In this document: piece after piece, positions 31,960 through 41,064 of the stretch
Numbering within the stretch: the first letter of the stretch is position 1
How the letters are laid out: each line of letters opens with the position of its first letter
Assembly: GCF_002837135.1 (NCBI RefSeq)
Contig: NZ_NWBQ01000004.1
Span: 1-44,986, forward strand
DNA from: Macromonas bipunctata
GTDB taxonomy: Bacteria > Pseudomonadota > Gammaproteobacteria > Burkholderiales > Burkholderiaceae_C
Length of the DNA: 44,986 nt
Direction of reading: 5' to 3'
Position numbers and translations under genes: made by a program
The notes under the pieces: model-generated
Told to the model about the DNA's origin: nothing
Database searches by the model: none
Seen by the model: only the letters and a program-made list of their open reading frames with translations

Positions 31960-32334
31960 ATGGCCACCTTCCACGCCGTCGTCTGGCTCGACCACAGCGA
32001 AGCCCACGTCCTGATGTTCGACAAGGAACACGTCGAAAGCCAGCGCATCAAGTCGCGCAGCCACCACAAGCACCAGGGCAAGGGCCACGACGATGGCCAG
32101 TTCTACGCCGACATCGCCGCCGCGCTGGTGGGCACGCACGAGGTGCTGCTGACCGGCCCCGGCATGGCGCGCGACCAGTTCCACGCCTGGTGCCAGCAGC
32201 ACCACAAGGCCGTGGCCGAGGCCATGGTCGATTCGGTGCCGAGCGACCACCCCACCGACAACCAGGTGGTGGCACTGGCGCGCGAGTACTTCAAGAAGTT
32301 CGACGCCATGGCCGCCGACCCGACCCAGCTCTGA
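31960..32334 (+). CDS. conserved protein, eRF1-like/host-attachment type domain
   Basis: 124 aa with AAAGAG before ATG 31960. Begins MATFHAVVWLDHSEAHVLMFD, has a His-rich SRSHHKHQGKGHDD, then FYADIAAALVGTHEVLLTGPGMARDQFHAWCQQHH. This pattern resembles small bacterial proteins related to the eRF1 domain 1 fold (some are labelled translational machinery or host attachment protein). Function is unknown. It lies 56 nt after the DksA-like gene on the same strand and may be co-transcribed with it. Confidence 0.6.
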   Translation: MATFHAVVWLDHSEAHVLMFDKEHVESQRIKSRSHHKHQGKGHDDGQFYADIAAALVGTHEVLLTGPGMARDQFHAWCQQHHKAVAEAMVDSVPSDHPTDNQVVALAREYFKKFDAMAADPTQL

Positions 32335-32471
32335 TCCGCTGCCGCACGGCCACTGCTCCCTGCGGGCGGTGTGGCCGCTGCACCCCGCCACAGGCTGCGC
32401 TATCCTCACTGGGTAGGCAGCCTGTGCCGTTTGTTGGTGCGTTGTTGCCGCTGCCCCGTTTTGTTCGCCCC

Positions 32472-33338
32472 ATGCCCACACCCTCCAACGCCCACCCCGA
32501 CCCCGACGCCCACCCCGCTGCCGACGACGCTGCGCACGCAGGCGGGCACGCCCGCGCGGGCATCCAGTCGGTGGAAGTCGGCTTTGCGCTGCTGGACGTG
32601 ATGGCGCAGGCCCAGGGCCCGCTGATGCTGCGCGACCTGGCCGCCAGCGCCGGCATGAGCGCGGCCAAGGCGCACCGCTACCTGGTCAGCTTCCAGCGCC
32701 TGGGGCTGGTACAACAGGATCCACGCAACACCCGCTACGACCTGGGCCCGGCGGCGCTGCGGCTGGGCCTGGCCGGTCTGAGTCGGCTCGACGCGGTGCG
32801 GCTGGCGCGCGAGCGCGTGGACGCGCTGCTGGAAGAGACCGGCCACATCGTGGCGCTGGGCGTGTGGGGCAACCACGGCCCCACCATCGTGCACTGGGCC
32901 GAGGCGCCGCAGTCCGTGCCCGTCAGCTTGCGCCTGGGCGACGTGATGCCGCTGCTGAGCTCCGCCACCGGGCGCTGCTTTGCCGCCTTCATGGCGGTGC
33001 AATCGCACGCCGCGCCCAAACTGCAACCGCTGCTGGCGCAGGAACTGGCGCAGGCGCAACGCCACCCGCACCCCGAGGTGCCGCACACCCCGGCCCAGGC
33101 CGACGCTCTGTTCGACGAAGTGCGCCGCCGGGGCCTGGCGCGGGTGGTACACAGCCTGCTCAACGGCGTGGCGGGCTTTTGTGCGCCGGTGTTCGACGCC
33201 CAAGGCCGCATCGTGCTGGGCGTGGTGGTGCTGGGCTCGGTGGCCACCTTCGACTGCGACTGGGAGAGCCCCGTGGCACAGGCCCTGCTGCGCTGCACCC
33301 GCCAGCTCAGCGCCGACCTGGGATACACCCATGCGTGA
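32472..33338 (+). CDS. IclR family transcriptional regulator
   Basis: 288 aa. The N-terminal winged helix is at about 30-95 (GIQSVEVGFALLDVMAQAQGPLMLRDLAASAGMSAAKAHRYLVSFQRLGLV, broken across helices), with the usual sentence YDLGPAALRLGLAGL at the linker. The C-terminal effector domain keeps SATGRCFAAFM and GVAGFCAPVFDAQGRIVLGVVVLG. IclR proteins respond to small organic acids. A His/Asp/Ala-rich 25-residue N-terminal tail precedes the HTH. No obvious target operon is adjacent; the following gene overlaps by 8 nt. No Shine-Dalgarno is clear. Confidence 0.9.
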   Translation: MPTPSNAHPDPDAHPAADDAAHAGGHARAGIQSVEVGFALLDVMAQAQGPLMLRDLAASAGMSAAKAHRYLVSFQRLGLVQQDPRNTRYDLGPAALRLGLAGLSRLDAVRLARERVDALLEETGHIVALGVWGNHGPTIVHWAEAPQSVPVSLRLGDVMPLLSSATGRCFAAFMAVQSHAAPKLQPLLAQELAQAQRHPHPEVPHTPAQADALFDEVRRRGLARVVHSLLNGVAGFCAPVFDAQGRIVLGVVVLGSVATFDCDWESPVAQALLRCTRQLSADLGYTHA

Positions 33339-34104
33339 CCACAACCCCACCATGCGGCGCCGCCAGCTCTGGGGCGTGCTGGCCGCCAGCGCCCTGGTGC
33401 TGACGCTGGTACCAGCGGCCCAGGCTGCGGCACCAACGCCCCAGGCCAGCGCCCACGCGCAGCACCTGCCACCACCCGGCCGCTGGCACTACCAAGTCAA
33501 GGGGCAGACCAAGGGCCTGTCGTACCAGGCCGAAAGCCAGCTGCACTGGCAGCACGACGGCCAACACTACCGCGCCCACATGGCCCTGCACGCGCTGTGG
33601 CTGCAGCGCACACAGACCAGCACCGGCGCCCTGACCCCGGCCGGGCTGCAACCCGAACACTTCATCGACCAGGCGCGCAAGACCCGCGAAACCTGGTTCG
33701 ACCCGCAGCAGCGCACCCTGCGCGCGGGCAACGGCACGCCACAGCCCGCCCCGGTGGGCGTACAAGACCGGCTCAGCGTGTTCTTCCAGCTCGCCACCCA
33801 GCTCAACCGCGCAGCGGCAACACAAGCGCCCGCGCGCAGCACCTGGCCCGTCCCGGTCGCCGGTGGCGCCGACAGCGAGACCTGGCACTTCCAGGCCCAA
33901 GGCCACGAGCGCCTGACCCTGCCCGCCGGCACCTACGACGCCATCAAGCTCACGCGCCAGCCGCGCCACGCCAGCGACCAGACGGTCGAGGTCTGGCTCG
34001 CCCCGGCGCTGCACCACATCCCGGTGCGGCTGCGCATCCGCCAAGGCAATGGCGACGTAGTGGACCAGCAGCTCAGCGGCGCAGGTGCTGCACCCGGGCC
34101 TTGA
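33331..34104 (+). CDS. exported DUF3108 protein
   Basis: 257 aa starting ATG 33331 inside the end of iclR (8-nt overlap); ATG 33352 is an alternative. A signal peptide with Arg-rich start and hydrophobic core (RRRQLWGVLAASALVLTLVPAAQA) is followed by a beta-rich domain typical of DUF3108: WHYQVKGQTKGLSYQAESQLHW, GLQPEHFIDQARKTRETWFDP, then LPAGTYDAIKLTRQP and VWLAPALHHIPVRLRI. These proteins are periplasmic and of unknown function. Coupling to iclR by overlap suggests co-translation. Confidence 0.82.
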   Translation: MRDHNPTMRRRQLWGVLAASALVLTLVPAAQAAAPTPQASAHAQHLPPPGRWHYQVKGQTKGLSYQAESQLHWQHDGQHYRAHMALHALWLQRTQTSTGALTPAGLQPEHFIDQARKTRETWFDPQQRTLRAGNGTPQPAPVGVQDRLSVFFQLATQLNRAAATQAPARSTWPVPVAGGADSETWHFQAQGHERLTLPAGTYDAIKLTRQPRHASDQTVEVWLAPALHHIPVRLRIRQGNGDVVDQQLSGAGAAPGP

Positions 34105-34181
34105 ATCCGCCACTGCAGCGCCCCATATCCAGCGGCAACCGCCAGCCGGCGGGGTCTGCGTTTTCCAAAGGTTGATCCGCC

Positions 34182-34487
34182 ATGCAAATGCTCTACGATT
34201 CCGACGCGTTCGCCGTGGTCCACGTCCTGGTGGACGAAGCCGCTGGCGTGACCGAACTGGCCGACGCCAGCACCGACGCCGACCACGCCACACCGCACCT
34301 GCTGCGCCACGGCTTCGAGATCGTGGACAAACGCTCCGGCAAGGGGCTCTACCTCGACGGCTCGTGGGCCGAGATGTTCCAGCAGCAGATCCAGGCCTGG
34401 CAGCGCGACACCCCCACGCGCGAGGAAGTGGAAACCCTGCTTGAAGGCTACGCCACGCTGGCGCAGAACCCCATCCTGGTGCAGTAG
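34182..34487 (+). CDS. DUF3567 family protein
   Basis: 101 aa, AAAGG before ATG 34182. Starts MQMLYDSDAFAVVHVLVDE and has the conserved HGFEIVDKRSGKGLYLDGSWAEMF and TREEVETLLEGYATLAQNP, as in DUF3567 proteins found in Burkholderiales. Function unknown. It converges with dps, only 4 nt between stops, with no terminator visible. Confidence 0.85.
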   Translation: MQMLYDSDAFAVVHVLVDEAAGVTELADASTDADHATPHLLRHGFEIVDKRSGKGLYLDGSWAEMFQQQIQAWQRDTPTREEVETLLEGYATLAQNPILVQ

Positions 34488-34491
34488 GGCC

Positions 34492-34992
34492 TCATTCCTC
34501 CAGCAAACTGCGCAGCATCCAGGCGGTTTGCTCGTGCACCGTCAGGCGCTGCGTCAGCAAATCGGCGGTGGGTTGGTCGTCGGCCTTGCTCACCAGCGGG
34601 AACAGGCTGCGCGCGGTGCGCGCCACCGCCTCATGGCCATGGGCCAGGATCCGCACCATCTCCAGCGCCTTGGGCGGCTGCGCGGGCGCGTCGGGCAGCG
34701 AGCTGAGTTCACCGTACTGCGCGTAGGAGCCCGGGGCCACATGCCCCAGCGCGCGGATGCGCTCGGCCACCGGATCGACCGCGTTCCACAACTCCGTGTA
34801 CTGCGCCATGAACATGACGTGCAGGGTGTTGAACATCGGCCCCGTCACGTTCCAGTGGAAGTTGTGCGTGGTCAGGTACAGCGTGTAGGTGTCGGCCAGC
34901 AAACGGCTCAAGCCCTGCGCAATGGCGGCGCGGTCCTTGTCGCTGATGCCGATGTCCATGCTGAAAGCGACGGCGGAAGATTTCTTGCCCAT
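34492..34992 (-). CDS. dps: Dps/ferritin-like DNA-protection protein
   Basis: 166 aa from ATG 34992 (AGGAG upstream); longer starts lack a site. The ferroxidase set typical of Dps is present: THNFHWNVTGPMFNTLHVMFMAQYTELWNAVDPVAERIRALG supplies His, His, Asp and Glu across the dimer interface (shown here as one stretch of helices B-C). N-terminal MGKKSSAVAFSMDIG is basic and could bind DNA. Dps oxidises Fe(II) with peroxide and shields DNA in starvation. It is divergent from purU by 82 nt. Confidence 0.92.
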   Translation of the reverse strand: MGKKSSAVAFSMDIGISDKDRAAIAQGLSRLLADTYTLYLTTHNFHWNVTGPMFNTLHVMFMAQYTELWNAVDPVAERIRALGHVAPGSYAQYGELSSLPDAPAQPPKALEMVRILAHGHEAVARTARSLFPLVSKADDQPTADLLTQRLTVHEQTAWMLRSLLEE

Positions 34993-35059
34993 ACGACACT
35001 CCTGGTGGTTGCAACACGAGGCTTTCATCCTACACCCAAAAAACCGCGCGCCGTGCTGC

Positions 35060-35065
35060 GACAAT
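35060..35065 (+). promoter_or_regulatory. GACAAT element 9 nt before purU ATG
   Basis: GACAAT, then GGCCGCACC, then ATG 35075; no Shine-Dalgarno. Same layout as queA and tgt. Confidence 0.4.
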
Positions 35066-35074
35066 GGCCGCACC

Positions 35075-35923
35075 ATGAACGCCACTTACGTCCTTACCCT
35101 CTCCTGCCAGGACAAGCCTGGCATCGTGCACGCCGTGTCGGGCTTTTTGCTGGAACAGGGCGGCAACATCGAAGAAGCCGCGCAGTACAACGACCACGGC
35201 ACCGGTCTGTTCTTCATGCGGGTGCAGTTTGTGTGCCAGCGCCTGGCCCCCGCCGACCTGGAACGCGCGGTGCAACTGTTTGCGCGCGAGCACGCCATGC
35301 AGGCCGGCCTGCACCCGCTGCACCAGCCTATGCCCACGGTGATTTTTGTCAGCCAGCAGGGCCACTGCCTCAACGACCTGCTGTTCCGCTGGAAAAGCGG
35401 CCTGCTGCCGCTCGATATCCGGGCCATCATCAGCAACCACCGCGACTTCTACCAGCTCGCCGCCAGCTACAACGTGCCGTTCCACCACCTGCCCGTCACG
35501 CCCGAGACCAAGGCGCAGGTGGAAGCGCGCCAGCTCGAGATCGTGCAACAGGAGCGCGCCGAGCTGGTGGTGCTGGCGCGCTACATGCAAATCCTCAGCG
35601 ACGACCTGTGCCGTCAACTCGCGGGCAAGGCCATCAACATCCACCACAGCTTTTTGCCCAGCTTTAAAGGGGCCAAACCCTACTACCAAGCCCACGACCG
35701 GGGCGTGAAACTGATTGGCGCCACCGCCCACTACGTCACCGCCGACCTGGACGAAGGCCCCATCATCGAACAGGACGTGGCACGCGTGGACCACAGCATG
35801 GACGTGGACGACCTGACCGCCATTGGCCGCGACACCGAAAGCCAGGTGCTGGCCCGCGCCGTCAAGTGGCACAGCGAACACCGCGTGCTGCTCAACGGCC
35901 ACCGCACCGTGGTATTCAAATAG
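35075..35923 (+). CDS. purU: formyltetrahydrofolate deformylase
   Basis: Hydrolyses 10-formyl-THF to formate and THF, balancing one-carbon pools. 282 aa: an N-terminal ACT domain (YVLTLSCQDKPGIVHAVSGFLLEQGGNI) and a C-terminal formyltransferase-like domain with FVSQQGHCLNDLLFRW, VVLARYMQILSD, INIHHSFLPSFKGAKPY (catalytic Asn-His-His region reads NIHHS) and the catalytic Asp in LDEGPIIEQDV. Length matches PurU. Divergent from dps and followed after 35 nt by a histidine kinase gene. Confidence 0.95.
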   Translation: MNATYVLTLSCQDKPGIVHAVSGFLLEQGGNIEEAAQYNDHGTGLFFMRVQFVCQRLAPADLERAVQLFAREHAMQAGLHPLHQPMPTVIFVSQQGHCLNDLLFRWKSGLLPLDIRAIISNHRDFYQLAASYNVPFHHLPVTPETKAQVEARQLEIVQQERAELVVLARYMQILSDDLCRQLAGKAINIHHSFLPSFKGAKPYYQAHDRGVKLIGATAHYVTADLDEGPIIEQDVARVDHSMDVDDLTAIGRDTESQVLARAVKWHSEHRVLLNGHRTVVFK

Positions 35924-35946
35924 GGCGCAACGCCTGTGGCATAAGG

Positions 35947-35952
35947 TACAGT
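35947..35952 (+). promoter_or_regulatory. -10-like TACAGT, 6 nt before the kinase ATG
   Basis: TACAGT, then TGCCGC, then ATG 35959. Same N6 spacing as the marR and secreted-protein genes; an AAGG 12 nt before ATG is too far to be a good Shine-Dalgarno. Confidence 0.35.
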
Positions 35953-35958
35953 TGCCGC

Positions 35959-37680
35959 ATGCCATTTCCGCCGTCCGACGACAAGCTGCCGGAATCGTTT
36001 TTCAGCACGTTGTACCCCGAGCTCGACACCCCGGTCGCAGCGCCGGAGGCGGTGTCGTTGCTGCAGCACGGCGACCGGCTGGCGCGCCTGATCGAACACT
36101 GGCCCGGCGCCGTGTTCTGCCTGGACGCCCAGCTGCGCTGCGTGCTGGCCAACCGCGAGGCCCGCGCCTGGTGCCAGCCGCTCAACCCCGACGTCTGGAC
36201 TGATGGCCAGCTCCACCCGCTGCCCGAGCTGCTGGCGCCCGCGCTGCTCGAAGCCCTGCTGCCCTACCTGTCGGCGGCGCTGCGCGGCATGGAGCTGGCG
36301 TTTGACGACCAGTTCCAGCACCCCACGCTGGGCTGGCGCAACCTGTCCATCCGTACCCAGCCCGACCAGCTGGGCGACCACGTCACGGGCGTGTTCCTGC
36401 ACCTGCAAGACAGCACCGACATCCACCTGGCCACCGAACTGGCCCAGACCCACCAGGCCCAGCAAGACGCCCAGACCCCCGGCCACGGCACGCCGCAGCA
36501 CGCCGCCCAGCTGCACCTGATGGCCGAACACCTGCGCGAGGCGGCGATCTTCTTCCTGGACGCCAGCGGCCGCATCAGCGACTGGCCCGGCAGCGCCGAA
36601 CGCCTGCTGGGCCACCCGGCCCCCAGCGTGCTGGGCAACGGCGTGCAGTGCTTTGACGCCACCGACCCGCCCGGCGACGCCCCCGACACCCCGGTTGCGC
36701 TGGAGCGCGCCACCCTGCTGGGCCACTGCGACTCCACCGGCTGGCGCCTGCACCACGGCGGGCAACGTTTCTGGTCGCAGCTGAGCCTGACCGCGCTGCA
36801 CGACCCCGACAGCGGCGAGCTGCTGGGCTACGCCTGCCTGATGCGCGACATGACCGAGATCAAGCGCCTAGAAGACCTGCTGCGGCAATGGAACCAGGAA
36901 CTCGAAGCCCGGGTGCAGGAACGCACGCAGCAGCTGCAAGACATTAACCAAGATCTCGAAGCCTTCTCGTACTCGGTGTCACACGACCTGCGCACGCCGC
37001 TGCGCCACATCGCCAGCTTTGTCGAGATGCTGCAGGAGCACCTGGGCGGCAACGCCGACGCCACCGCACAGCAATACTTGGCCACGCTGGGCGAATCGGC
37101 CACCTACATGGGCCAGCTGATCGAGGGGCTGCTGGCGTTCTCGCGCCTGGGCCGCGCACCGCTGACGCGCCGCCCGGTGGCCATGGGCGCGCTGCTGCAG
37201 TCCAGCATCAACCGCGTGCTGCACGACCCCACGCTGCACCGCCCGCCCGAGCGACTGCGCTGGACGCTGCCCGATGATTTGCCCACCCTGCCCGGCGACA
37301 ACATGCTGCTCAGCCAGGTGTGGGACAACCTGCTGGCCAACGCGCTCAAGTACTCGCGCAAGCGCGAGCTGGCCGAGATCCGCATCGCCTGGCACACCAC
37401 ACCCGACGGCAGCGCGGTGTTCGAAGTCCACGACAACGGCGTCGGCTTTGACCCCCGGCGCGCCGAGCGGCTGTTTGGCGTGTTCCAGCGCCTGCACCGC
37501 GCCAGCGAGTTCGAGGGCACCGGCATAGGGCTGGCGCTGTGCCGGCGCATCATCGAGCGCCACGGCGGGCGCATCTGGGCCGAGAGCACGCCCGGCGTGG
37601 GCAGCAGCTTCTATTTCTCGTTACCGGGCAACGGCAGCGCCACCACGCCCGCCCCCACCACCATTCAACCCGCAGCGTAA
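35959..37680 (+). CDS. soluble PAS sensor histidine kinase
   Basis: 573 aa with no membrane segment. Two PAS-like regions: about 35-135 (LIEHWPGAVFCLDAQLRCVLANREARAWC) and about 190-300 (AAIFFLDASGRISDWPGSAERLLGH, closing GYACLMRDMTEIKRLEDLL). A short coiled coil (NQELEARVQERTQQLQDINQDLEA) leads to HisKA with H342 in SVSHDLRTPLRHIASF. The HATPase has LLANALKYS, DNGVGFD and GTGIGLAL. The transmitter resembles bacteriophytochrome-type kinases. No response regulator is adjacent. Its stop overlaps the convergent yggS by 16 nt. Confidence 0.92.
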   Translation: MPFPPSDDKLPESFFSTLYPELDTPVAAPEAVSLLQHGDRLARLIEHWPGAVFCLDAQLRCVLANREARAWCQPLNPDVWTDGQLHPLPELLAPALLEALLPYLSAALRGMELAFDDQFQHPTLGWRNLSIRTQPDQLGDHVTGVFLHLQDSTDIHLATELAQTHQAQQDAQTPGHGTPQHAAQLHLMAEHLREAAIFFLDASGRISDWPGSAERLLGHPAPSVLGNGVQCFDATDPPGDAPDTPVALERATLLGHCDSTGWRLHHGGQRFWSQLSLTALHDPDSGELLGYACLMRDMTEIKRLEDLLRQWNQELEARVQERTQQLQDINQDLEAFSYSVSHDLRTPLRHIASFVEMLQEHLGGNADATAQQYLATLGESATYMGQLIEGLLAFSRLGRAPLTRRPVAMGALLQSSINRVLHDPTLHRPPERLRWTLPDDLPTLPGDNMLLSQVWDNLLANALKYSRKRELAEIRIAWHTTPDGSAVFEVHDNGVGFDPRRAERLFGVFQRLHRASEFEGTGIGLALCRRIIERHGGRIWAESTPGVGSSFYFSLPGNGSATTPAPTTIQPAA

Positions 37681-38369
37681 CTGCGGCGGCCAAAAATGGC
37701 GCTGCCCACACGCACCAGCGTGCTGCCGCTGGCAATGGCGGCCTCCAGGTCGTCGCTCATGCCCATCGACAGCGTGTCCAACGCCAGCCCGGCCTGCTGC
37801 AATTGCGCCAACGCGGTGCGGGCACGGCCAAACACCTCGCACGCGGCGGCAAAGTCCGGCGCGGGTTCGGGGATGCACATCAGCCCGCGCAAACGCAAGC
37901 GCGGCAATGCCGCCACCGCACGCGCCAGCTCCGGCAACTCCGCCAGTGTCACCCCGGATTTGTTGGCCCCACCGTCCACATTCACCTGCACACACACCTG
38001 CAACGGTGGCAAATCCGCAGGGCGCTGCTCGCTCAACCGTTGGGCAATCTTGAGCCGGTCAATGGTGTGTACCCAGTCGAAATGCTCGGCCACGGGCCGC
38101 GTCTTGTTGCTTTGCAACGGGCCTATGCAGTGCCATTCCAACCCGTCCACCCCGGCGGCACGCAGCGCCAGCACCTTGTCCACACCTTCTTGCACATAGT
38201 TCTCGCCAAAGGTGGTCTGGCCTGCGGCGGCTGCCGCTTGCACCGCATCGGCACCAAAGGTTTTGGACACCGCCAGCAACCGCACCGTGGCCGGGTCGCG
38301 CCCCGCCTGGGCGCAGGCCTGCGCCATGCGGGCGCGCACGTGTTGGAGTTGGTCGGCAATCGTCGTCAT
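37665..38369 (-). CDS. yggS: PLP-binding protein YggS (PLPBP)
   Basis: 234 aa from ATG 38369 (AAGGTG 9 nt upstream); ATG 38378 is a poorer choice. Cofactor-homeostasis protein with the alanine-racemase TIM barrel. PLP lysine is in RLLAVSKTFG; other marks are TFGENYVQEG, LEWHCIGPLQSNKTR, VCVQVNVDGGANKSGV, RLRGLMCIPEP and SMGMSDDLEAAIASGSTLVRVGSAIFG. Divergent from pilT by 36 nt, the common yggS-pilT layout, and overlapping the kinase gene tail-to-tail by 16 nt. Confidence 0.95.
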   Translation of the reverse strand: MTTIADQLQHVRARMAQACAQAGRDPATVRLLAVSKTFGADAVQAAAAAGQTTFGENYVQEGVDKVLALRAAGVDGLEWHCIGPLQSNKTRPVAEHFDWVHTIDRLKIAQRLSEQRPADLPPLQVCVQVNVDGGANKSGVTLAELPELARAVAALPRLRLRGLMCIPEPAPDFAAACEVFGRARTALAQLQQAGLALDTLSMGMSDDLEAAIASGSTLVRVGSAIFGRRSYAAG

Positions 38370-38405
38370 AATGGGCATCACCTTGAATTCAACGGATTTA
38401 TCGGC

Positions 38406-39449
38406 ATGGACATCACCCAGCTGCTGGCCTTCAGCTACAAGAACAAAGCGTCCGACCTGCACCTGTCGGCGGGTTTGCCACCCATGATACGGGTGCATGG
38501 CGATGTGCGCCGCATCAACGTCGAAGCCATGGACCACAAGCAAGTGCATGCCATGGTGTACGACGTGATGAACGACGCGCAGCGCAAGCACTTTGAAGAA
38601 TTCTTGGAAGTGGACTTCTCGTTCGAGATTGAAGGACTGGCGCGGTTCCGGGTCAACGCCTTCAACCAGAACCGGGGCGCGGCGGCGGTGTTCCGCACCA
38701 TTCCGTCCAAAATCTTGACGCTCGAAGAACTGCGCTGCCCCAAGATTTTTGCCGATTTGGCGCTCAAACCACGTGGGCTGGTACTCGTCACCGGCCCCAC
38801 CGGCTCAGGCAAATCCACCACGCTGGCCGCGATGGTGAACCACCTCAACGAAAACGAGTACGGCCACGTGCTGACCATTGAGGACCCGATCGAATTCGTC
38901 CACGAATCCAAAAAGTGCTTGGTCAACCAGCGCGAGGTGGGCCCCATGACGCTGAGTTTTGCCAACGCGCTGCGCTCGGCCCTGCGCGAAGACCCCGACG
39001 CCATCCTGGTGGGCGAAATGCGCGACCTGGAAACCATCCGCCTGGCCATGACCGCCGCCGAGACCGGCCACCTGGTGTTTGGCACGCTGCACACCTCGTC
39101 GGCGGCCAAGACGATCGACCGCATCATCGACGTGTTCCCGCCCGAGGAAAAGGAAATGGTGCGCGCCATGCTGTCGGAATCGCTGGTGGGCGTGATCTCG
39201 CAGACGCTGTGCAAGACCAAGGACGGCAATGGCCGCGTGGCCGCGCACGAGATCATGCTGGGCACCCCCGCCATCCGTAACCTCATCCGCGAGGCCAAGG
39301 TGGCGCAGATGTACTCCTCCATCCAGACCGGCAACGGCTTTGGCATGCAAACGCTGGACCAAAGCCTGGCCGACCTGGTCAAGCGCGGCCAGATCACGCC
39401 CGCCGAGGCGCGCAGCAAGGCCAAGATCCCCGAAAACTTTCCCGGCTAA
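38406..39449 (+). CDS. pilT: type IV pilus retraction ATPase PilT
   Basis: 347 aa. Hexameric ATPase that depolymerises pili for twitching and DNA uptake. N-terminal PAS-like ITQLLAFSYKNKASDLHLSAGLPP, Walker A TGPTGSGKSTTLAAM, Asp box LTIEDPIEFVH, Walker B PDAILVGEMRDLETI, His box ETGHLVFGTLHTSSAAKTIDRI, and the retraction motif at the C-terminus (AIRNLIREAKVAQMYSSIQTG). Length is typical. pilU follows 23 nt later. Confidence 0.97.
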   Translation: MDITQLLAFSYKNKASDLHLSAGLPPMIRVHGDVRRINVEAMDHKQVHAMVYDVMNDAQRKHFEEFLEVDFSFEIEGLARFRVNAFNQNRGAAAVFRTIPSKILTLEELRCPKIFADLALKPRGLVLVTGPTGSGKSTTLAAMVNHLNENEYGHVLTIEDPIEFVHESKKCLVNQREVGPMTLSFANALRSALREDPDAILVGEMRDLETIRLAMTAAETGHLVFGTLHTSSAAKTIDRIIDVFPPEEKEMVRAMLSESLVGVISQTLCKTKDGNGRVAAHEIMLGTPAIRNLIREAKVAQMYSSIQTGNGFGMQTLDQSLADLVKRGQITPAEARSKAKIPENFPG

Positions 39450-39472
39450 GCACCAGCACAAGGACACGCCCC

Positions 39473-40609
39473 ATGGAACGCGACCAGGCCAGCCAGTTCG
39501 TCAACGAGCTGCTCAAACTCATGGTCAGCCGCAACGGCAGCGACCTGTTCATCACCGCCGACTTTCCGCCCGCCATCAAAGTCGATGGCAAAGTCACCAA
39601 AGTCTCGCCCCAGCCGCTCACCGGCCAGCACACCCAGGCGCTGGCGCGCGCCATCATGAACGACCGCCAGGCCGCCGAGTTCGAGCGCACCAAGGAATGT
39701 AACTTTGCGATTGCGCCGACGGGCATCGGGCGCTTCCGGGTCAACGCGTTCATCCAAATGGGCAAAGTCGGCATCGTCATGCGCACCATCCCGGCCAAAA
39801 TCCCCACCATCGACCAGATGGGCCTGCCGCAGATCCTCAAGAACGTGACCATGGCCAAGCGCGGCATCTGCATCCTGGTGGGGGGCACCGGCTCGGGCAA
39901 GTCCACCACCCTGGCCGCCATGGTGGACTGGCGCAACGAGAACGCCTACGACCACATCATCACCGTGGAAGACCCGGTGGAATTCGTACACCAGCACAAG
40001 AACTGCATCATCACGCAGCGCGAGATTGGCCTGGACACCGACAGCTGGGAGGCCGCGCTCAAGAACACCCTGCGCCAGGCGCCCAACGTGATCCTGATGG
40101 GCGAAATCCGCGACCGCGAGACCATGGAACACGCGATTGCGTTTTCTGAAACCGGCCACCTGTGCATGGCCACCTTGCACGCCAACAGCGCCAACCAGGC
40201 CATGGAGCGCATCATCAACTTCTTTCCGCAAGAGCGCCACGCGCAAATGCTCAAGGACGTGTCGCTCAACCTCAAAGGCATCATTGCGCAGCGCCTGATA
40301 CCGCGTCAAGATGGCAAAGGCCGCACCGCCGTGGTCGAAGTGCTGCTGCACAGCGGACTCATTGCCGACCAAATCATGAAAGGCGAGATCACCCAGATCA
40401 AAGAGACGATGAAAAAAAGCCGTGAAATGGGGATGCAAACCTTTGACCAATCGCTGTTCGACGCCTTCGAGTCCGGCCTGATCTCGTACGAGGACGCGCT
40501 GCGCAACGCCGACTCGCAAAACGACCTCAAGCTCAACATCAAGCTCAACAGCCAGCGCGCGCGCAACGCCGACCTGGGCGCCGGCACCGAGCACCTGGAG
40601 CTGCTGTGA
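39473..40609 (+). CDS. pilU: PilT-dependent retraction ATPase PilU
   Basis: 378 aa with AAGGAC before ATG 39473. Walker A GGTGSGKSTTLAAMVDWRN, Asp box ITVEDPVEFVHQ, Walker B VILMGEIRDRETM, and the longer C-terminus with MQTFDQSLFDAFESGLISYEDALRNADSQNDL distinguish it from PilT. Assists PilT in retraction under load. Its stop overlaps the GTG of the DUF29 gene. Confidence 0.96.
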   Translation: MERDQASQFVNELLKLMVSRNGSDLFITADFPPAIKVDGKVTKVSPQPLTGQHTQALARAIMNDRQAAEFERTKECNFAIAPTGIGRFRVNAFIQMGKVGIVMRTIPAKIPTIDQMGLPQILKNVTMAKRGICILVGGTGSGKSTTLAAMVDWRNENAYDHIITVEDPVEFVHQHKNCIITQREIGLDTDSWEAALKNTLRQAPNVILMGEIRDRETMEHAIAFSETGHLCMATLHANSANQAMERIINFFPQERHAQMLKDVSLNLKGIIAQRLIPRQDGKGRTAVVEVLLHSGLIADQIMKGEITQIKETMKKSREMGMQTFDQSLFDAFESGLISYEDALRNADSQNDLKLNIKLNSQRARNADLGAGTEHLELL

Positions 40610-41064
40610 AACCTGGCGTGGGTACAGCCTACGCAACCGACATCGTGGCATGGGCCAGAGAACAGGCCGCGCTGCTGCGTTCGGGCCAGCTCTCGGCCCT
40701 GGACATTGAACACATGGCCGAAGAGATCGAAGATGTGGGCAAAGCGGAACAACGCGAGCTGGCCCGCCGGGTGGCGGTGTTGCTGGCGCACCTGCTGAAG
40801 TGGCAACACCAACCGGGTCGGCGCGGCAGCAGTTGGACACGCACGCTCAAGGAACAGCGCAAGGCCATTGCGGCGGCACTGCGCCAGACCCCAAGCCTCA
40901 AGGCATCACTCACCGACGCCGACTGGCTGGCGGGCGTTTGGGCCGATGCAGTGACCAAGGCCATCGACGGGATCGGATTGGACAGCTTTCCGGAAGACTG
41001 CCCGTGGCCCATGACGCAGGTGTTGGCAGAAGATTTCCCTGAAAACATGATGATCAACAAATGA
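40606..41064 (+). CDS. DUF29 family protein
   Basis: 152 aa starting GTG 40606, which overlaps the pilU stop (GTGA). DUF29 features: YATDIVAWAREQAALLRSGQ, DIEHMAEEIEDVGKAEQRELARRVAVLLAHLLKWQ and the closing PWPMTQVLAEDFPE. Function unknown; the family is common in Proteobacteria and cyanobacteria and often occurs in accessory regions. The protein is complete. Its last four bases overlap the next gene (ATGA), where base composition changes abruptly. Confidence 0.88.
   Translation: MKPGVGTAYATDIVAWAREQAALLRSGQLSALDIEHMAEEIEDVGKAEQRELARRVAVLLAHLLKWQHQPGRRGSSWTRTLKEQRKAIAAALRQTPSLKASLTDADWLAGVWADAVTKAIDGIGLDSFPEDCPWPMTQVLAEDFPENMMINK

Noticed and set aside
32347-32377. CGGCCAC/GTGGCCG hairpin before iclR as a terminator
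   Set aside because: The loop is 17 nt and no T tract follows.
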